From the NCBI GenBank assembly GCA_035236585.1, contig CP141139.1, forward strand, positions 50,599,217 to 50,663,216: a stretch of DNA of 64,000 bases, in the 5' to 3' direction. Source of the DNA: Warburgia ugandensis (lineage: Eukaryota > Streptophyta > Magnoliopsida > Canellales > Canellaceae). Below are positions 51,701 to 61,506 of the stretch, one piece after another (the first letter of the stretch is position 1; the number at the start of each line of letters is the position of its first letter). The position numbers were made by a program, and so were the translations under genes. The notes under the pieces are model-generated. The model saw only the letters and a list, made by a program, of their open reading frames with translations. It was not told where the DNA came from and made no database searches.

Positions 51701-53628
51701 GTCCTGGGACATCCCTTCAAAAATTCAATGTCTTGGATGGCCAGGATTGCTATCCCGGGGGGGCAGCACCGGTGCACGAAGCTCTCGCTTATGAGGGGTC
51801 CGGGGAAGGGGCTGACCACAAGGGCCTAGAGTACACAGCCTTACCTTGCATTTTGCAAGAGGCTGTTTCCACGCCTTGAACCCCAACAACAACTTTTACC
51901 ATTGCGCCAGGTTTGCTATCAAAAGGTTATTAAATTGAATGTCCATAAGTTTAAATTTGTGTTCTTCCAAATTGGTGCATTATGTATAGGTGGGAGTTGT
52001 CTTGTGGCACTTGTTTATCCATTGTGAGGTGGTTCATTTGATTTGGCAGAGGAACCTGGATAAATTCAACAATGTAGGGTGTTTCCAAAATCAGCTCTCT
52101 TCTTCTAGTGTGGAGGTGCTCCCACCAGGGGAAGAAGAAAGCTGCTTTGCTCTTTGGTGGCTTTTGCCATTCTTCGTTCCATTTGGTGTGAACATGTTCG
52201 CAAAACTTCTAAAGAGACGGAGAAGTCCGTTATCTTATTATATGTCAAGATCTATGTGTTTATCCTCCATGGGTATCATCGAGAAAGGAGTTTGCGGGTA
52301 TTCTACTACTGATATTCATATGATTTTGGATTCAGTCATCATTGATAATTGATAGAGTGGATAAATTTAAGACAAAACCTGGGTGGTCTTTTGCTCTGGT
52401 TGAATCTTTTAATTTCTATGGGGCTTCATTTGGGAAAGCAGGTGCTGTGGTGGGCTGATTCATGAGCATGATAGCACGAAATTTTGGACTTTTCCGGGGC
52501 CAGTAGGTGTAAATGATTTAAATGAAGCAGAATTCGGGCTTCACTTGTCAGATCAAGATTGCCAGTGGCTGAGTTAGGGTGCTGATTTACTTGAGGAAGG
52601 TGATTCATCAAATGTTATAGCTAGGTATCCTAATTCAGATCTATGGCATCCTTTCTTCAATCATTGATGTTATCTTTTGATTGTAGAGTTGTATACGAGG
52701 CAATCTCTGCCCCAAGTTATTTGTATCTTGTATCTCTGTTCACTGTGTCGTATATTTTCCCTTTCAGAAAAAACCTAGGAAACGAGAACAGAAACTAAGA
52801 AACATCCTCATAAAACAAGAAAGATAACTGATGGTCTCTCCTCTATTCCCCTCACGTGTTAAAGCATCTACCTTTGTGTCAGCACCTCTATGAATGTGAA
52901 AGAAAGAAACATTGTGATTGGAGATTGGATCAAGAGCCCTTCCTGCTAGAATAAGAAACCTCCGAAATTACTCTATGGGCATCATCCACTTGGTGGCATA
53001 TAGAGGATTCCCTTAGAATATAAAGGGCCAACATATAAGAAGCTTGATTTTGCATTTGGGTGCCAAGCCTTAAGCTTCTCTGAGTCTTCGAACTCACAAC
53101 TTAATGAAGCCATCTTAGATCCTATTATGCCAATGACACTGATGCTATATAGGCAGCATATTATCCAGCAGGGCTGCTGTCATTTATCTGCGTCCATGAT
53201 TGAATCACCTTTGTTTTAGGGAATAGTGCATTGTTGCACAACCTATCTGGTATTTTGGTTCTTTTCAGTTAACCCATTTTTCTTGTTTCTAGTCTGCATT
53301 GCGCTTTCTTCTGCTGCCTAATTATGAATTGTGTGGCAGTTCCTGAGGAGAATCTGTTAGCCATGGATGAACCAGACTTGGTGAGTACATAGCGTTAGAA
53401 CCTGGTGCTTTTTTGTTAAATTTAGCTTTCATTCTCTCACTACAACCCATCTGATGTTATTACATGCAGGACAGGTTCGACCATCCTTACATTTCCTTCT
53501 TGTTTTATGGTATGGATGCTGCTGGAGACTTCATCCCAATAAAACAGCTTAGGGAGAAGTACAACAGGCCCCGGCATGAAGTGCCGGTGGACCCAGACAA
53601 TGATGAAAACAGTGACAAAGACACATAA
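40051..53628 (+). CDS. CLPF: ClpF-type plastid Clp protease adaptor (UVR + YccV domains), nine coding exons
   Basis: Exons: 40051-40359, 40640-40699, 40821-40918, 41970-42048, 42200-42293, 49477-49589, 50743-50788, 53340-53380 and 53470-53628 (TAA at 53626). All introns are GT-AG, phases agree and the sum is 999 nt, 332 residues. Residues 1-~60 are basic and Ser-rich, as expected for a chloroplast transit peptide. NEDILIFFFQLDLATRVQ opens the conserved part. UVR-like motifs lie at ~104-131 (MEQYEVAQQLRNKLTE) and ~158-184 (YVLAAEFRDEISKLE). A YccV/HspQ-like domain runs from ~214 (YRAVICGMDPVC) to ~315 (RFDHPYISFLFYGMD, then KQLREKYNRPRHEVP). The order and length match Arabidopsis ClpF (At2g03390), which works with ClpS1 to pass substrates to the stromal Clp protease; that role is transferred from the family. 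The frame is intact despite a 7.2-kb intron 5 full of mobile DNA. The start codon is the first in-frame ATG of exon 1. Confidence 0.93.
41045..41235 (-). mobile_element. Candidate tRNA-derived SINE in CLPF intron 3
   Basis: Read on the minus strand: an A-box-like 'tggccaaatggg' at about 41218, a B-box-like 'attcaaatccc' about 65 bases later, then a GC-richer body with 'cctgcatctgcagggatta' and 'ccaccccacgaatgggtgg'. A box, B box and a unique tail in this order suggest a Pol III-type SINE unlike the Au family. Only one copy was noticed here. Confidence 0.45.
42703..42764. repeat. (CT)n microsatellite in CLPF intron 5
   Basis: Uninterrupted CT run. Confidence 0.97.
42765..43343. other. Intron 5 stretch without recognised elements
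   Basis: The frame at 42828-43049 has no domain. Two or three AAT units recur near 43300-43342. Nothing else seen. Confidence 0.4.
43344..43412 (-). mobile_element. Au-like SINE 3' fragment
   Basis: On minus: 'cttgtggtccgccccttctc', then 'gaccccgcacatgtaggagc', then 'tttgtgcactgagctgagc'. The 5' tRNA-like half is missing. The junction is 'agggtcaata' on plus, identical to the fragment at 11632-11700, and here it merges into an AAT microsatellite. Confidence 0.75.
43411..43446. repeat. Inverted (AAT)n(ATT)n microsatellite
   Basis: About eight AAT units followed directly by about five ATT units, so the tract can fold on itself. Confidence 0.9.
43447..43830. mobile_element. MITE-like repeat family R1, copy 3 (clear inverted ends)
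   Basis: Left arm 'gtagatctaagccatttgtc' (about 43533) is inverted at 'gaacggtttagatctata' (about 43741). Outer 'gagtcc' (43450) and 'ggactcc' (43823) also pair. The middle, 'ggatgcttttagcctatgtt', is the reverse complement of a block in copy 4 ('aggctaaaagcatcc'). Non-coding, with terminal inverted repeats. Confidence 0.65.
43831..43878. repeat. (ATT)n microsatellite
   Basis: About 15 ATT units directly after the MITE copy. Confidence 0.95.
43910..44315 (+). mobile_element. RTE-type LINE fragment in CLPF intron 5
   Basis: Same blocks in the same order as at 37.3-37.8 kb: 'ctggccatgctctatgga' (AMLYG), 'tgtggatgttgagatggatg', 'ggcaaggagaaggcccaaat', 'cgtggatagaggtggtaaga'. It stops in 'aaaagatttaaaaattat' before the 3' tail and runs into a TA repeat. 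Confidence 0.82.
44386..44460. repeat. 27-bp tandem repeat, ~2.7 units
   Basis: 'cactagatgagtttgcaatg' recurs at 27-bp spacing three times with small changes. Confidence 0.85.
44461..45842. other. Intron 5 stretch without recognised elements
   Basis: Short frames at 44756-44941 and on the opposite strand show no domain. Nothing else recognised. Confidence 0.4.
45843..46720 (-). mobile_element. RTE-type LINE with decayed reverse transcriptase
   Basis: The (GAT)n tail is at 45847-45876 on the minus strand, preceded by the usual 3' motifs. After an internal gap at about 46020-46070 the RT domain follows. The frame 46321-46073 includes VMDELTKHMQKEIPW, then FANDIVLIDKTREGINTKLELW. Upstream, to about 46640, are LHL-L-FINLEKAYD-like and IKDMY segments with stops. 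The catalytic FADD box reads FAND, so the first metal-binding Asp is lost. Not functional. Confidence 0.88.
46865..47245. mobile_element. MITE-like repeat family R1, copy 4
   Basis: Starts with 'ctttctcatgcatggtgag' as copy 3 does ('tttctcatgcactatgaa'). It carries 'ataccaaaaataggtaaccc', 'aggctaaaagcatccaatg' and 'gcttagatctacaaaaaa', and ends 'gacttctattgggact'. Same family as 4.8, 18.5, 43.4 and 55.4 kb. Confidence 0.65.
47380..47546 (+). mobile_element. Au-like SINE, near full length
   Basis: tRNA-like head 'ggtgcaacggtagagttg' (A box) and a decayed B box ('ggggtttgagg'), then the family body 'caatctcttgcaaaaacgca', 'ggctgcgtactatagacac', 'ggtccgccccttccccgga' and 'gggagcttcgtgcaccgagc'. 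It lies in CLPF intron 5. Confidence 0.85.
48205..48384 (+). mobile_element. Au-like SINE, near full length
   Basis: Starts 'gaaggggagccttggcac'. A box 'ggcacaatggtaaaag', B box 'ggtcacgggttcaagg', body 'aggtaaggctgcatactata' and 'ggtctgccccttccccc', end 'agcttcgtgcacctgg'. 'agaatatattt' occurs 30 bases upstream and just downstream, possibly a displaced target duplication. CLPF intron 5. Confidence 0.88.
48672..48706. repeat. (CT)n microsatellite
   Basis: Uninterrupted CT run in CLPF intron 5. Confidence 0.95.
50136..50573. repeat. Perfect 219-bp tandem duplication in CLPF intron 6
   Basis: The unit starting 'ttggaactgctttatcatgg' (50136) is repeated from 50355. I saw no difference over the unit, which ends 'caatgtctttacctt' in the second copy. 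It is either very recent or an assembly artefact. Confidence 0.95.
51756..51910 (-). mobile_element. Au-like SINE with target-site duplication, CLPF intron 7
   Basis: On minus: A box 'ggcgcaatggtaaaag', B box 'ggggttcaaggcg', 'acagcctcttgcaaaatgca', 'aaggctgtgtactctaggc', 'gagcttcgtgcaccggtgct'. Flanks 'agg(a/t)ttgctatc' at 51743-51754 and 51909-51920 are a 12-bp duplication with one mismatch. Confidence 0.9.
51930..52760 (+). mobile_element. L1-type LINE 3' remnant (zf-RVT tail and RNase H)
   Basis: The frame 51990-52352 contains LFIHCEVVHLIWQ (end of the zf-RVT domain) and FALWWLLPF, typical of plant L1 ORF2 C-termini. From 52440 to 52660, in another frame, are WTFPGPVGVNDLNEAEFGL (RNase H core with the N-x-A-E block) and EGDSSNVI (the ExDS block). 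It ends in U-rich plant L1-like 3' sequence. Frames are broken. CLPF intron 7. Confidence 0.7.
52761..53339. other. CLPF intron 7 end, nothing recognised
   Basis: Ordinary intron sequence leading into the acceptor 'gtgtggcag' of exon 8. Confidence 0.5.
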
Positions 53629-54297
53629 GGTGTGATGTCTTGCTTATCTCCATCTACGTTATTGCTCATGCTCATGAAAAATAATCTGCTGATCATACCC
53701 CGCAAGAAGCGCATGAAAAGTGGCAGGTAAGCTCTTTATGTACTTCTTTTCCAGTATCAGTATTTCGTGTTCTTGAAAGTTATCTACACATATTACCATA
53801 TCAAACGATCTTATCCATAGTAGTATGACCTTTATTAATGATTTATAGGTTATTGAGATCAAACCTGCAAGGTCAGCCGTTTACTTCGATCGATCCTGCA
53901 AGGTGACAAAGTCTCCGACTATATATATCCTTGAAGTTGATGTATATACCACCTATGAGAACAATGGAGAGTCTTGTCAGATTGGCCATTTAACTTTATT
54001 GATATAGTCGCACCTTTCCATGTACAGCAGTGCGATTCTAATGCTTTGATTTGAATTCGTCGTCTTTCTTAATATACTCACTGAACGAAATAGTATGAGA
54101 CTCCTTGTGTCACTAATGATATCCTCTTTATTTGCACCTCTCTCGTTAAATTGAAGGCTGCTATAATTTCCAAATAATATTACTACTATGAGAGATGGGC
54201 TTATTAAAGCTGACTGCCATTATCAAATAGGAGAGGAAGCGTTTCATTTGACAATCGCATAATTGATTTGTGGCTAGCATCAATTTATAAGAATAAT
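53629..54297 (+). other. CLPF 3' UTR and flank
   Basis: Follows the TAA at 53626-53628. 'aag|gtgtga' right after the stop and 'gcag|gtaag' at about 53725 could allow 3' UTR splicing, but there is no evidence for use. No clear polyadenylation signal identified. Confidence 0.4.
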
Positions 54298-55290
54298 ATG
54301 CCATAGAGAGTTAATACGGTGGGAGTTGGGTGAGAAAGAAGCTTCATTAGGGTATATAGACATATTTAAGGATATATATGAGGGAGTGATAACAAATATT
54401 AGGACCACTGATGGAGAGACTATTGATTTTTCTGTTATTATAGGACTACATCAAGGATCAACATTGAGTACGTATCTTTTCATGTTGATTATAGATGAGT
54501 TAAGAAAATAGTTGCACGAGAAAATTCTGTGGTGCATGTTATTTGCAGATGATATAGTGTTGATTGATAAAATGAAAAAGGTATATACACATAGCTAGAG
54601 TTTAAAGGATTTAAAATTAGTCAAATTAAGATAGAGCATATGAAATGCAATTTAAGCAAGGAGAGGAGGGTGAGTTAAGCCCAAATAAAGATTGACAACC
54701 AAAAAGTCCCCTAAAAGGACCACTTTCCATACTTGGAATCGATAATTTATGAAACTGAAGAGATTTAGAGAGATGTTATCCATATAATTCAAGTGAGTTA
54801 GAAGAAAATAAATGTGTCATTAAACTAAAAGGAAAATTCTACGGGATGGTTGTAAGGCTGGTTATGTTCTTTTGATCAAAGTATGGGGCAACTAAAAAAC
54901 AATATATACATATGATGAGCGTTGCCAAATAACGATGTTAAGATGGATAAGTGACAAGACAAGAAAGGATAGAATTAAAAATAAAAATATTTGAGAAAAC
55001 TTATGATTAACACTAATAAAGACAAAGAAGGGTAGACTTAGATGGTTTGGACATGCCCAATGGAAACTGAAGACAACTGTGGTTAGGAGTGAGTCAATTT
55101 AAGTTGAAGGCTCTTAAAGGATAAGGGGAACACCCAAAAGGATGTGGATAGAAGTAGTAAGAAAATATTTGAAAAATTAGGCCGAAGTGAAGCCATGGTA
55201 CTTGATAGATAGGAATGGAGGAAAAAGATTCATGTGCCGACCCTTAATTGGGATAAGGCGCTGATGTTGATGTTGATAATAATATGCCGT
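54298..55290 (+). mobile_element. RTE-type LINE with decayed reverse transcriptase, reaching the 3' end
   Basis: The frame 54326-54511 includes SLGYIDIFKDIYEG, then TTDGETIDFSV, then GLHQGSTLSTYLF and IDELRK. After a stop comes WCMLFADDIVLIDK, with an intact FADD box at about 54545. Past a decayed stretch, the C-terminal blocks 'agatggtttggacatgccca' and 'cccaaaaggatgtggataga' and the 3' end 'tgggataaggcgctgatgtt' follow. It is truncated at the 5' side and carries stops. Confidence 0.9.
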
Positions 55291-55434
55291 CGCCACTCCT
55301 ATTGGCAAATTGATACTCTTTTGCTTGAGAGATCCAAATACTGAACATTGATTGTATAAATCTTATGTACACTGATGTAGTGTAAGTAGTAGTTACATAT
55401 TGGTTAGGGGCCTGAGCGAAAATCACCCCCTTGA

Positions 55435-55680
55435 ACGGAGAAATCTTGGCAAATGATCTTTTTAAGGAGCCTCAAAGGGAGGTTCCAATCTAGGCATGCT
55501 TTTGGGAGATCTAAGCCATTCAGCTTGTTATCCCTTTTTTGTTTAAGTTACATGACAAAAATCATGCTCATTGAGTGATCCTGACTTTCTTTTTCAACTT
55601 TAGAATCAGTTATTGTAATTTTTTCATCTAGAAGTAACATAAGACTACTACTGTCAAGGTCCACGAAATAAGGTCTTAGA
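55435..55680. mobile_element. MITE-like repeat family R1, copy 5 (partial)
   Basis: 'gggagatctaagccattcag', then 'cttgttat', then 'gagtgatcctgac' and 'agaagtaacataagac' match the left half of the family. The right half is unclear. Confidence 0.45.
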
Positions 55681-56815
55681 GGCATCCAACAAAGAGATCT
55701 TTGTTACACATGTCACCTGAGACAGGTTCACTGAAAAAAGAGAAACAAGGGGCTCAACGTGCATTATTTTTTCAGTGAAAAGCCTTTCATAGTAGAAATC
55801 CTCTCTCTCTCTCTCTCAATTATTTGGTGCTTCCACAGTTAACGAGAAGCACCAAGTGGTGGAATGAATAACAATATGGCCTAGCTTTTGTGTTTTTCAT
55901 GGATCCGAGACGTTCCTCTAATTTCCAATCAGATGGCTCAAGCATCAGAACTCAAATCTAACAGAAAGCACTGCGACATTCGTTTTTGGTCTAAAAAATA
56001 AAGGCCCTAGATTTATCCAATTAAAGGTGTCAATTTTTGCTCGTAACATGCTAGACATGTGACTTGCACCTATATAACCTGCATCACAGTTTGGTGGTTC
56101 ATGACCTGTTTAAAGAACATCAATTCTACCTATACTTGTTTGATCTGCAAGCTGTCCTACTAGGCTGTTTGATACCATTCTTGATGAATACTTGGAAAAG
56201 TTGTTAAGAAAAGCTTGGGCCCACTTGCATGGATTCTAGTTAATTTACCTAAATTGTTTTATGAAATTGACCTATTTATGTGGTAGGGCACAAAACCTAA
56301 AATTGGTGGATGTTGTAATCATATAGATTATCCTTATTTAATAGGCAAATTTTTTTCCATCAAGTTATATCCTTGATCAAAATAGACCTATAGAATGTTC
56401 TAACCTGAAAGTACAAGTTTTTCTACTAGCTTAAAGTGCAAGTTGAGGTCAAGTTTCTAGTGTTTCAAGCCATTCATCCTCTAAATCCTTCTTAGATAGT
56501 CGTTTGTGGTCATGGCAAGCACGTAGCAAATTAAAAACTCAAATCCGCTCACCGTAAATAGGACAGGTGTGGGTAGGCATTTTATCACCTATTTAAGGAA
56601 CATGTGATTGTACTTGGACTCATTGAACCTACAACACGTGACAACTTACCCACTTAACACCTCTATATCAACTTACCCATCTGATTGTGGAATCTGAATA
56701 TACCAAATCTAATGAATGATTTGGTCATTGAAAAATACAAATAGCGATCCCACTAAATAATCTTCAGTCTGCCCAACATATACTCCTATCTATTCCCAAG
56801 AACATCATATCATTT
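55681..56815. other. Gene-free stretch
   Basis: No gene. A short CT run lies at 55801-55817. Nothing else recognised. Confidence 0.4.
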
Positions 56816-57360
56816 TCTCTCTGTGTGTAAGTTCTTGTGTATATTTGGGGATATCGTCTCTCTCATGTGTGTGTGTAGGTCTGCCTCTATTTTTTGAGTG
56901 ACCTGTTCATTAAATATGCGGTCTCCGAATATGGGCAAGTCGTAAAAATTCTGCATTTTGGAGCTCTAAAGGCCCTCGTTGGACCTTTTGTGGTTAAGAA
57001 GTGAATTGTACTTTAACATGAGAGTTTTTTAGTTTTCACCACCCATTTTCCAACGATAAGAGGTCTTAGGGGAGGCCATTAGCTCATTTTCCAACGACAA
57101 GAGGTCTAAGGGGAGCCCATTAGCAATCCTTGAAGGATGAGTCTCTCTCTCTCTCTCTCTTGCATGTGTGTAAGTTCTTATGTAAATTTGGGAATATCAT
57201 CTCTCATGGTGGGAAGCAGTAAAAATCTCATCTTTTGGGACTGTAAGGGCCTTGGACCTTTTGTGGTTGAGAAATGGATTGTGTTTTCACAATTTTTTGC
57301 CTTTCACTGCTCATTTTCCCACCTTAAGTCCCAAGGGAAGGCCATTAGTGATCCCCAAAA
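56816..57360. repeat. Diverged ~300-bp tandem duplication with a 45-bp repeat inside
   Basis: Copies at about 56816-57130 and 57135-57360 share 'tgtgtaagttcttgtgta', 'gtaaaaat(t/c)...cat(c)tttgg', 'ggaccttttgtggttaag/gag' and 'aggccattag'. Within copy 1, 'attttccaacga(t/c)aagaggt' is itself doubled at ~45-bp spacing (57048 and 57088). Confidence 0.75.
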
Positions 57361-57410
57361 GATGAAATTTTTAGTAACTGCTTTTTTCTTAATGTGTTTG
57401 TGTGGGCTAA

Positions 57411-57593
57411 GAAGGGGAGCCTTGGCTCAATGGTAAAGTTTTCGTCATGTGACCTTGAGGTCATGGGTTCAAGGCATGGAAATAATCTCTTGCAAAAATG
57501 CAAGTTAAGACTATGTACTATAGACTCTTGTGGTCTGCCCCTTCCCCAGACCTTGCATAGGCAGGAGCTTCATGCATTGGGGCTGCCTTTTTT
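57411..57593 (+). mobile_element. Au-like SINE, near full length
   Basis: Starts 'gaaggggagccttggctc'. A box 'ggctcaatggtaaag', B box 'ggtcatgggttcaagg', body 'ataatctcttgcaaaaatgc', 'actcttgtggtctgcccctt', end 'ttcatgcattggggctgcc'. Flanks 'tttgtgtggg' (57397) and 'tttgtgtgtgtggtggg' (57592) may be a target duplication. Confidence 0.88.
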
Positions 57594-57624
57594 TGTGTGT
57601 GTGGTGGGTTGTGGGGTTGCTATT

Positions 57625-58085
57625 GTTTGATCCAACAAATGGAATGAATCACTCAAAAGCTAAGGGGGTGTGGGGCACGCCCATGGGAAACATAGTATAC
57701 CCCTAAAATATGCCAAATGACCCCTGTCTCTCATCTGACATTAGACCCACGTAAGAATCAAATATTAAGATATGGATCCATCCCAATTCGTCAAACTTTT
57801 GCTTATTGTCCATGTCTAATGATAGTTGCATTGGATCCGAACCATGCGATCCCATCTTGAAGGTCTACAAGATCCATGGTCTTAGTTTCTATGTTTCTCG
57901 CTCTGTGAATCCGCTAAATGAAATGGATCGCTCAAAACCTGAGGAGCTGTGGGGCACTTGAATGCCAGAGACAATATGGTTACCCCTAAAATAAACCAAC
58001 TAACCTCTCTCTCTCTCTCTCTGAATTGGATCCAAACCATGTGGATCCCATCTTGAAGGTGTACAAGAACAACGATCTTACTTTA
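57625..58085. repeat. Diverged ~280-bp tandem duplication
   Basis: 'atggaatgaatcactcaaaa' (57639) and 'atgaaatggatcgctcaaaa' (57917) start two copies. Both carry 'tgtggggcac', 'acccctaaaata' and 'atcccatcttgaaggt(c/g)tac'. The second copy is shortened around a CT run (58004-58021). Confidence 0.78.
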
Positions 58086-58091
58086 AGCAGT

Positions 58092-58093
<2 letters not shown>

Positions 58094-58181
<88 letters not shown>
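58094..58181. repeat. (CT)n microsatellite
   Basis: Uninterrupted CT run. Confidence 0.97.
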
Positions 58182-58187
<6 letters not shown>

Positions 58188-58367
58188 TATTAGTTAAACT
58201 AATAGAGTTTTCCATAACTTCATAAATAAATAAAATTTTGGGGGGTTTTCCATGCCTAGATCTTAAGGGTTTTGGTCATGCAAAGGACTTAAATACCCTA
58301 ACATGTATATATACAAAGTTTCTTTCTTTTAATAAAATTACTTCTCTCTCTCTCTGTCTTTATGACT

Positions 58368-59690
58368 CTTTTTTTTGAAAGACAATGTAAGAAATTTTAT
58401 TAGAAAGGGACCGAGAAAGCCGCATCAATCAGTACATAGGTTTGCTGGAATTAGGAATATCTCACATGAGGGAAGATCAGAACCAGAAAATGGTCCAGAG
58501 AAGTACAAGGCCAAGAGAAAATCTCTAATAGAGAAGCAGATAAATATGTATGATGTAGAAAGATAAAGCAAGATTAAAGTAAAGCATATGAAAGAAGCCT
58601 AATTCGTATGTTGTCCAGCATAATTACTTATCTTGCTAATTCATCCGCCGCTTGATTAGCGCATTGATTTAAGCCAGCCTACTACACAGGATAAGTCCTC
58701 TTCATTGATTTCCTTCCAAATTTAATACCAATGGAAATAGATTTCAGCTACGTTTCACTAAAATATCACCATCCGAGAGGGCATGCCAATTCGAACAGTG
58801 AATCTCCACTAGAATTACGTAAAATACATCCTGCCTCTCATAAGCTAGGGTGGCAATATGACGATCAACTACGCTTAATAACACCAAGAGGAGGTGGTTG
58901 CCAGGGGGCTTGATCTTGTCTTTATCAGCAGCCGAAGAAATGATTTCATTCCAATTCTGGGCAAAATCAGTGATAAAAATGTTCAGACTTCCTTAGAAAT
59001 CGAAGCCCAATTTGCATTTGAAGAGATTTTTTTCTCCTTTATAAGGTCCATGGATCTTGATTCACCCTTAAAATACCTTGTGTTTCTTTCTTGCCAGACT
59101 TCCCAAATTAGTTCCATAAAGCACAAAGTCCATGGAGTTTTAGCCGTAGATTCGAGTTTTGTCGCTTCCCATTGCATACTTGGGTCATTGAATGACTTCA
59201 GCATCACCCATGAGATACCAAATCTTTTGAATTATTGGATACCAGATCCATATAATCTCCTCGCACCACATCAAGATCAGATCACATGACTCCAAACTGG
59301 ACTTACAAAATTTTCTGCAGTCGATCAGGCGTCAGTAGCCCACTATTGTGTGCGGCTCTCCATGCGAAGAAGCTGACTTTTGGTGGGATAGCAGTAATCT
59401 TCCATAGGAGTTTAGCATAATTCCAATCATGATTAACATTAACCAGCAAATTATAAGCTGATTTTACTGTCAAATGGCCTGAAGTATAGGTCGCCAAATC
59501 AGTTGGTCAGATTTGCTGGCTGGAATGAAGATTGATTTGAACTCATTGATGAGATTTTCGAGCTACATATCTTCCAGGCCTCGGAGACTTCTCCTAAATG
59601 AAAGAGACATTAAATCACTTGTTATGGACGGTGTAACAGTCAGCCACCCAAGCATTAGGATCCAAAGCTGCTCGAAATGGTTTTTTACGA
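58368..59690 (-). mobile_element. L1-type LINE 3' half (zf-RVT and RNase H), decayed
   Basis: Read on minus from 59690: a linker with RRSLRGLEDM and LINEFKSIF, then the frame 59497-59303 with HLTVKSAYNLLVN and KVSFFAWRAAHNSGLLTPDR, the zf-RVT (reverse transcriptase zinc-binding) domain. The frame 59207-58983 has LIWEVWQERNTRYFKG. At about 58665-58630 CANQAADELA is the C-terminal RNase H motif. A 3' T-run on plus (58369-58377) marks the poly(A) end. Frames are interrupted. Confidence 0.88.
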
Positions 59691-60846
59691 CTCTCTTATC
59701 ATGATTAGTTCTTTCTTTTCATTCTTCTTTCTTATGATGCAACTCTCTTTTAAATTCTATAAATACACTAATCTGAGTTTTTTTACAAATAAATATATCT
59801 CTAACTTACTTTTTTTTTCTTTCTGTGGTACCTTTGTGGTTTCTTTTGCATGAAACTATTCTTTATGTGTGCTTGTTGTTCATGAACCTGAGTTTCTTCT
59901 ACTGAAAATTTAATTTGTATGCTACTCCAAAGAATGTTTGGGAGCTAATGTATGAAAAGTTTGGGGTATGATCAATCAAAATCAAAACTACAAAGATGGA
60001 TACATTTATAGACGTTTGTTTCTTGACACTAGTAATTTGTAGTGACCTGGTGACTGAAGTAATTCTACAATGAGAATGTGTCTTTCTGTTATCTGAACCA
60101 AGTTTAAAGAGGAGTAGATGTGTGGTTTCTCAGTCTACTTTCGCTCTTTTTCTTAGCTTAGGGAGGTGTGGATTTCAGAATTTGGAAGACGGAATTTAGC
60201 AAATATAGGAAAGCAGAATTTTGTAAATTCTGGAATGGGGCCGTAGAGTTTGGAATTTGAAATGCCAAATCTCAAAATCTGCACTAGAGTTTAGAATTTA
60301 GGCAAATTCTAAAATTTCAAGAATTTGGAAGATGGCAGTTCTGATAATGGAATTTAGGAAATTCCTTAATTTTCCAACAAATGCTGTGATTCTCTTCTCG
60401 TTAACAATCTCACAAAGAAGCGCACACATCGTTTCTCCAACAAAGGTGAGCCTTCATTCTCCGTCAGTTAATCTCCCACCAGATAAAATCAAGAGATGGA
60501 TTAATGGGTTTTATCCCCTGAACTAGATGTAGACGCAGCATGTTGATGGGTTTTTTCCCCAAACAAGATGAAGATGATGACATAAAAAGAGAAATATAAT
60601 AAAAAGAGCTCAGGAAATGAAAAGGGTACTCGTTAACAAGGAAGCAGGACCATCCATTCTATGTTGAGATCACACTATTTTCCTCTTGTAAAATAGAACT
60701 GGGCACCATGTTGTACGTATGTACTATAAGTGATCCTCTGCTTTCTACGACATTTTTCTATGACGAGTGTCCGCTCTTTTAAATTTAGTTTAATTTATAT
60801 TTGGTTAATTCTTTCTTATCTTTCTTTAGTTTTTCTCTAATTTTTG

Positions 60847-60851
<5 letters not shown>
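59691..60851. other. Gene-free stretch
   Basis: At about 60165-60360 the motif 'ggaatttag/ggaatttg' recurs several times in a loose, degenerate repeat. No gene; the frame 60332-60526 has no domain. Confidence 0.4.

Positions 60852-60893
<42 letters not shown>
60852..60893. repeat. (CT)n microsatellite
   Basis: Uninterrupted CT run. Confidence 0.95.
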
Positions 60894-60895
<2 letters not shown>

Positions 60896-61506
60896 GAATT
60901 TGTTCCATTGAAAATTTGTACTCTGAAGATTTCACTTAGACTAGGGTAAGATAACTATAAGTTAAAGCAAGGCCCATATTTTGCTTGACCTTATCATTAA
61001 TATTCTTCATGAACCTGTATTAGATGGGTTCTGTCCAACAAATTTCACTAGTGGAAGATTCTAAACTATGTTTTTCCTGAGTTTAAGAAGTGCAATGATT
61101 ATCTGTCCATTTTTGTACTCAGAAAGACAAGGACTGGATCGTCAAACGTGTGAAAATTTTGTGGCATGATCAATCAAAGACAGAACTGCAAAGATGAATG
61201 GTTCTGATCACTAGAGACTAGACCCTGATATGTACCATCTGCTTTGAAGTACTCATGGGAGCTATATAATTTTATCACATATAAGAGAATTATGCTGTCC
61301 TTGAAGAACTAATGAGAAAACAGTGTTCCCTTACTAACAAACTAGACTGGTCATTTTGCTATAACATATTCAACTCATTCAAATTTGAACTTTTCAAAAC
61401 ATTTTCTTCGCTGTTGCCTTGCGCTATAATCCTAAGTTCCTAGCAATGATGAGAAACAGAAGTAAACATCCAAACAGAAGTAGTTTATAGTTTTAAAACA
61501 ATAAAA
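60894..61506. other. Gene-free stretch upstream of the PPR pseudogene
   Basis: Nothing recognised apart from the presumed former promoter of the PPR gene. Confidence 0.4.
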
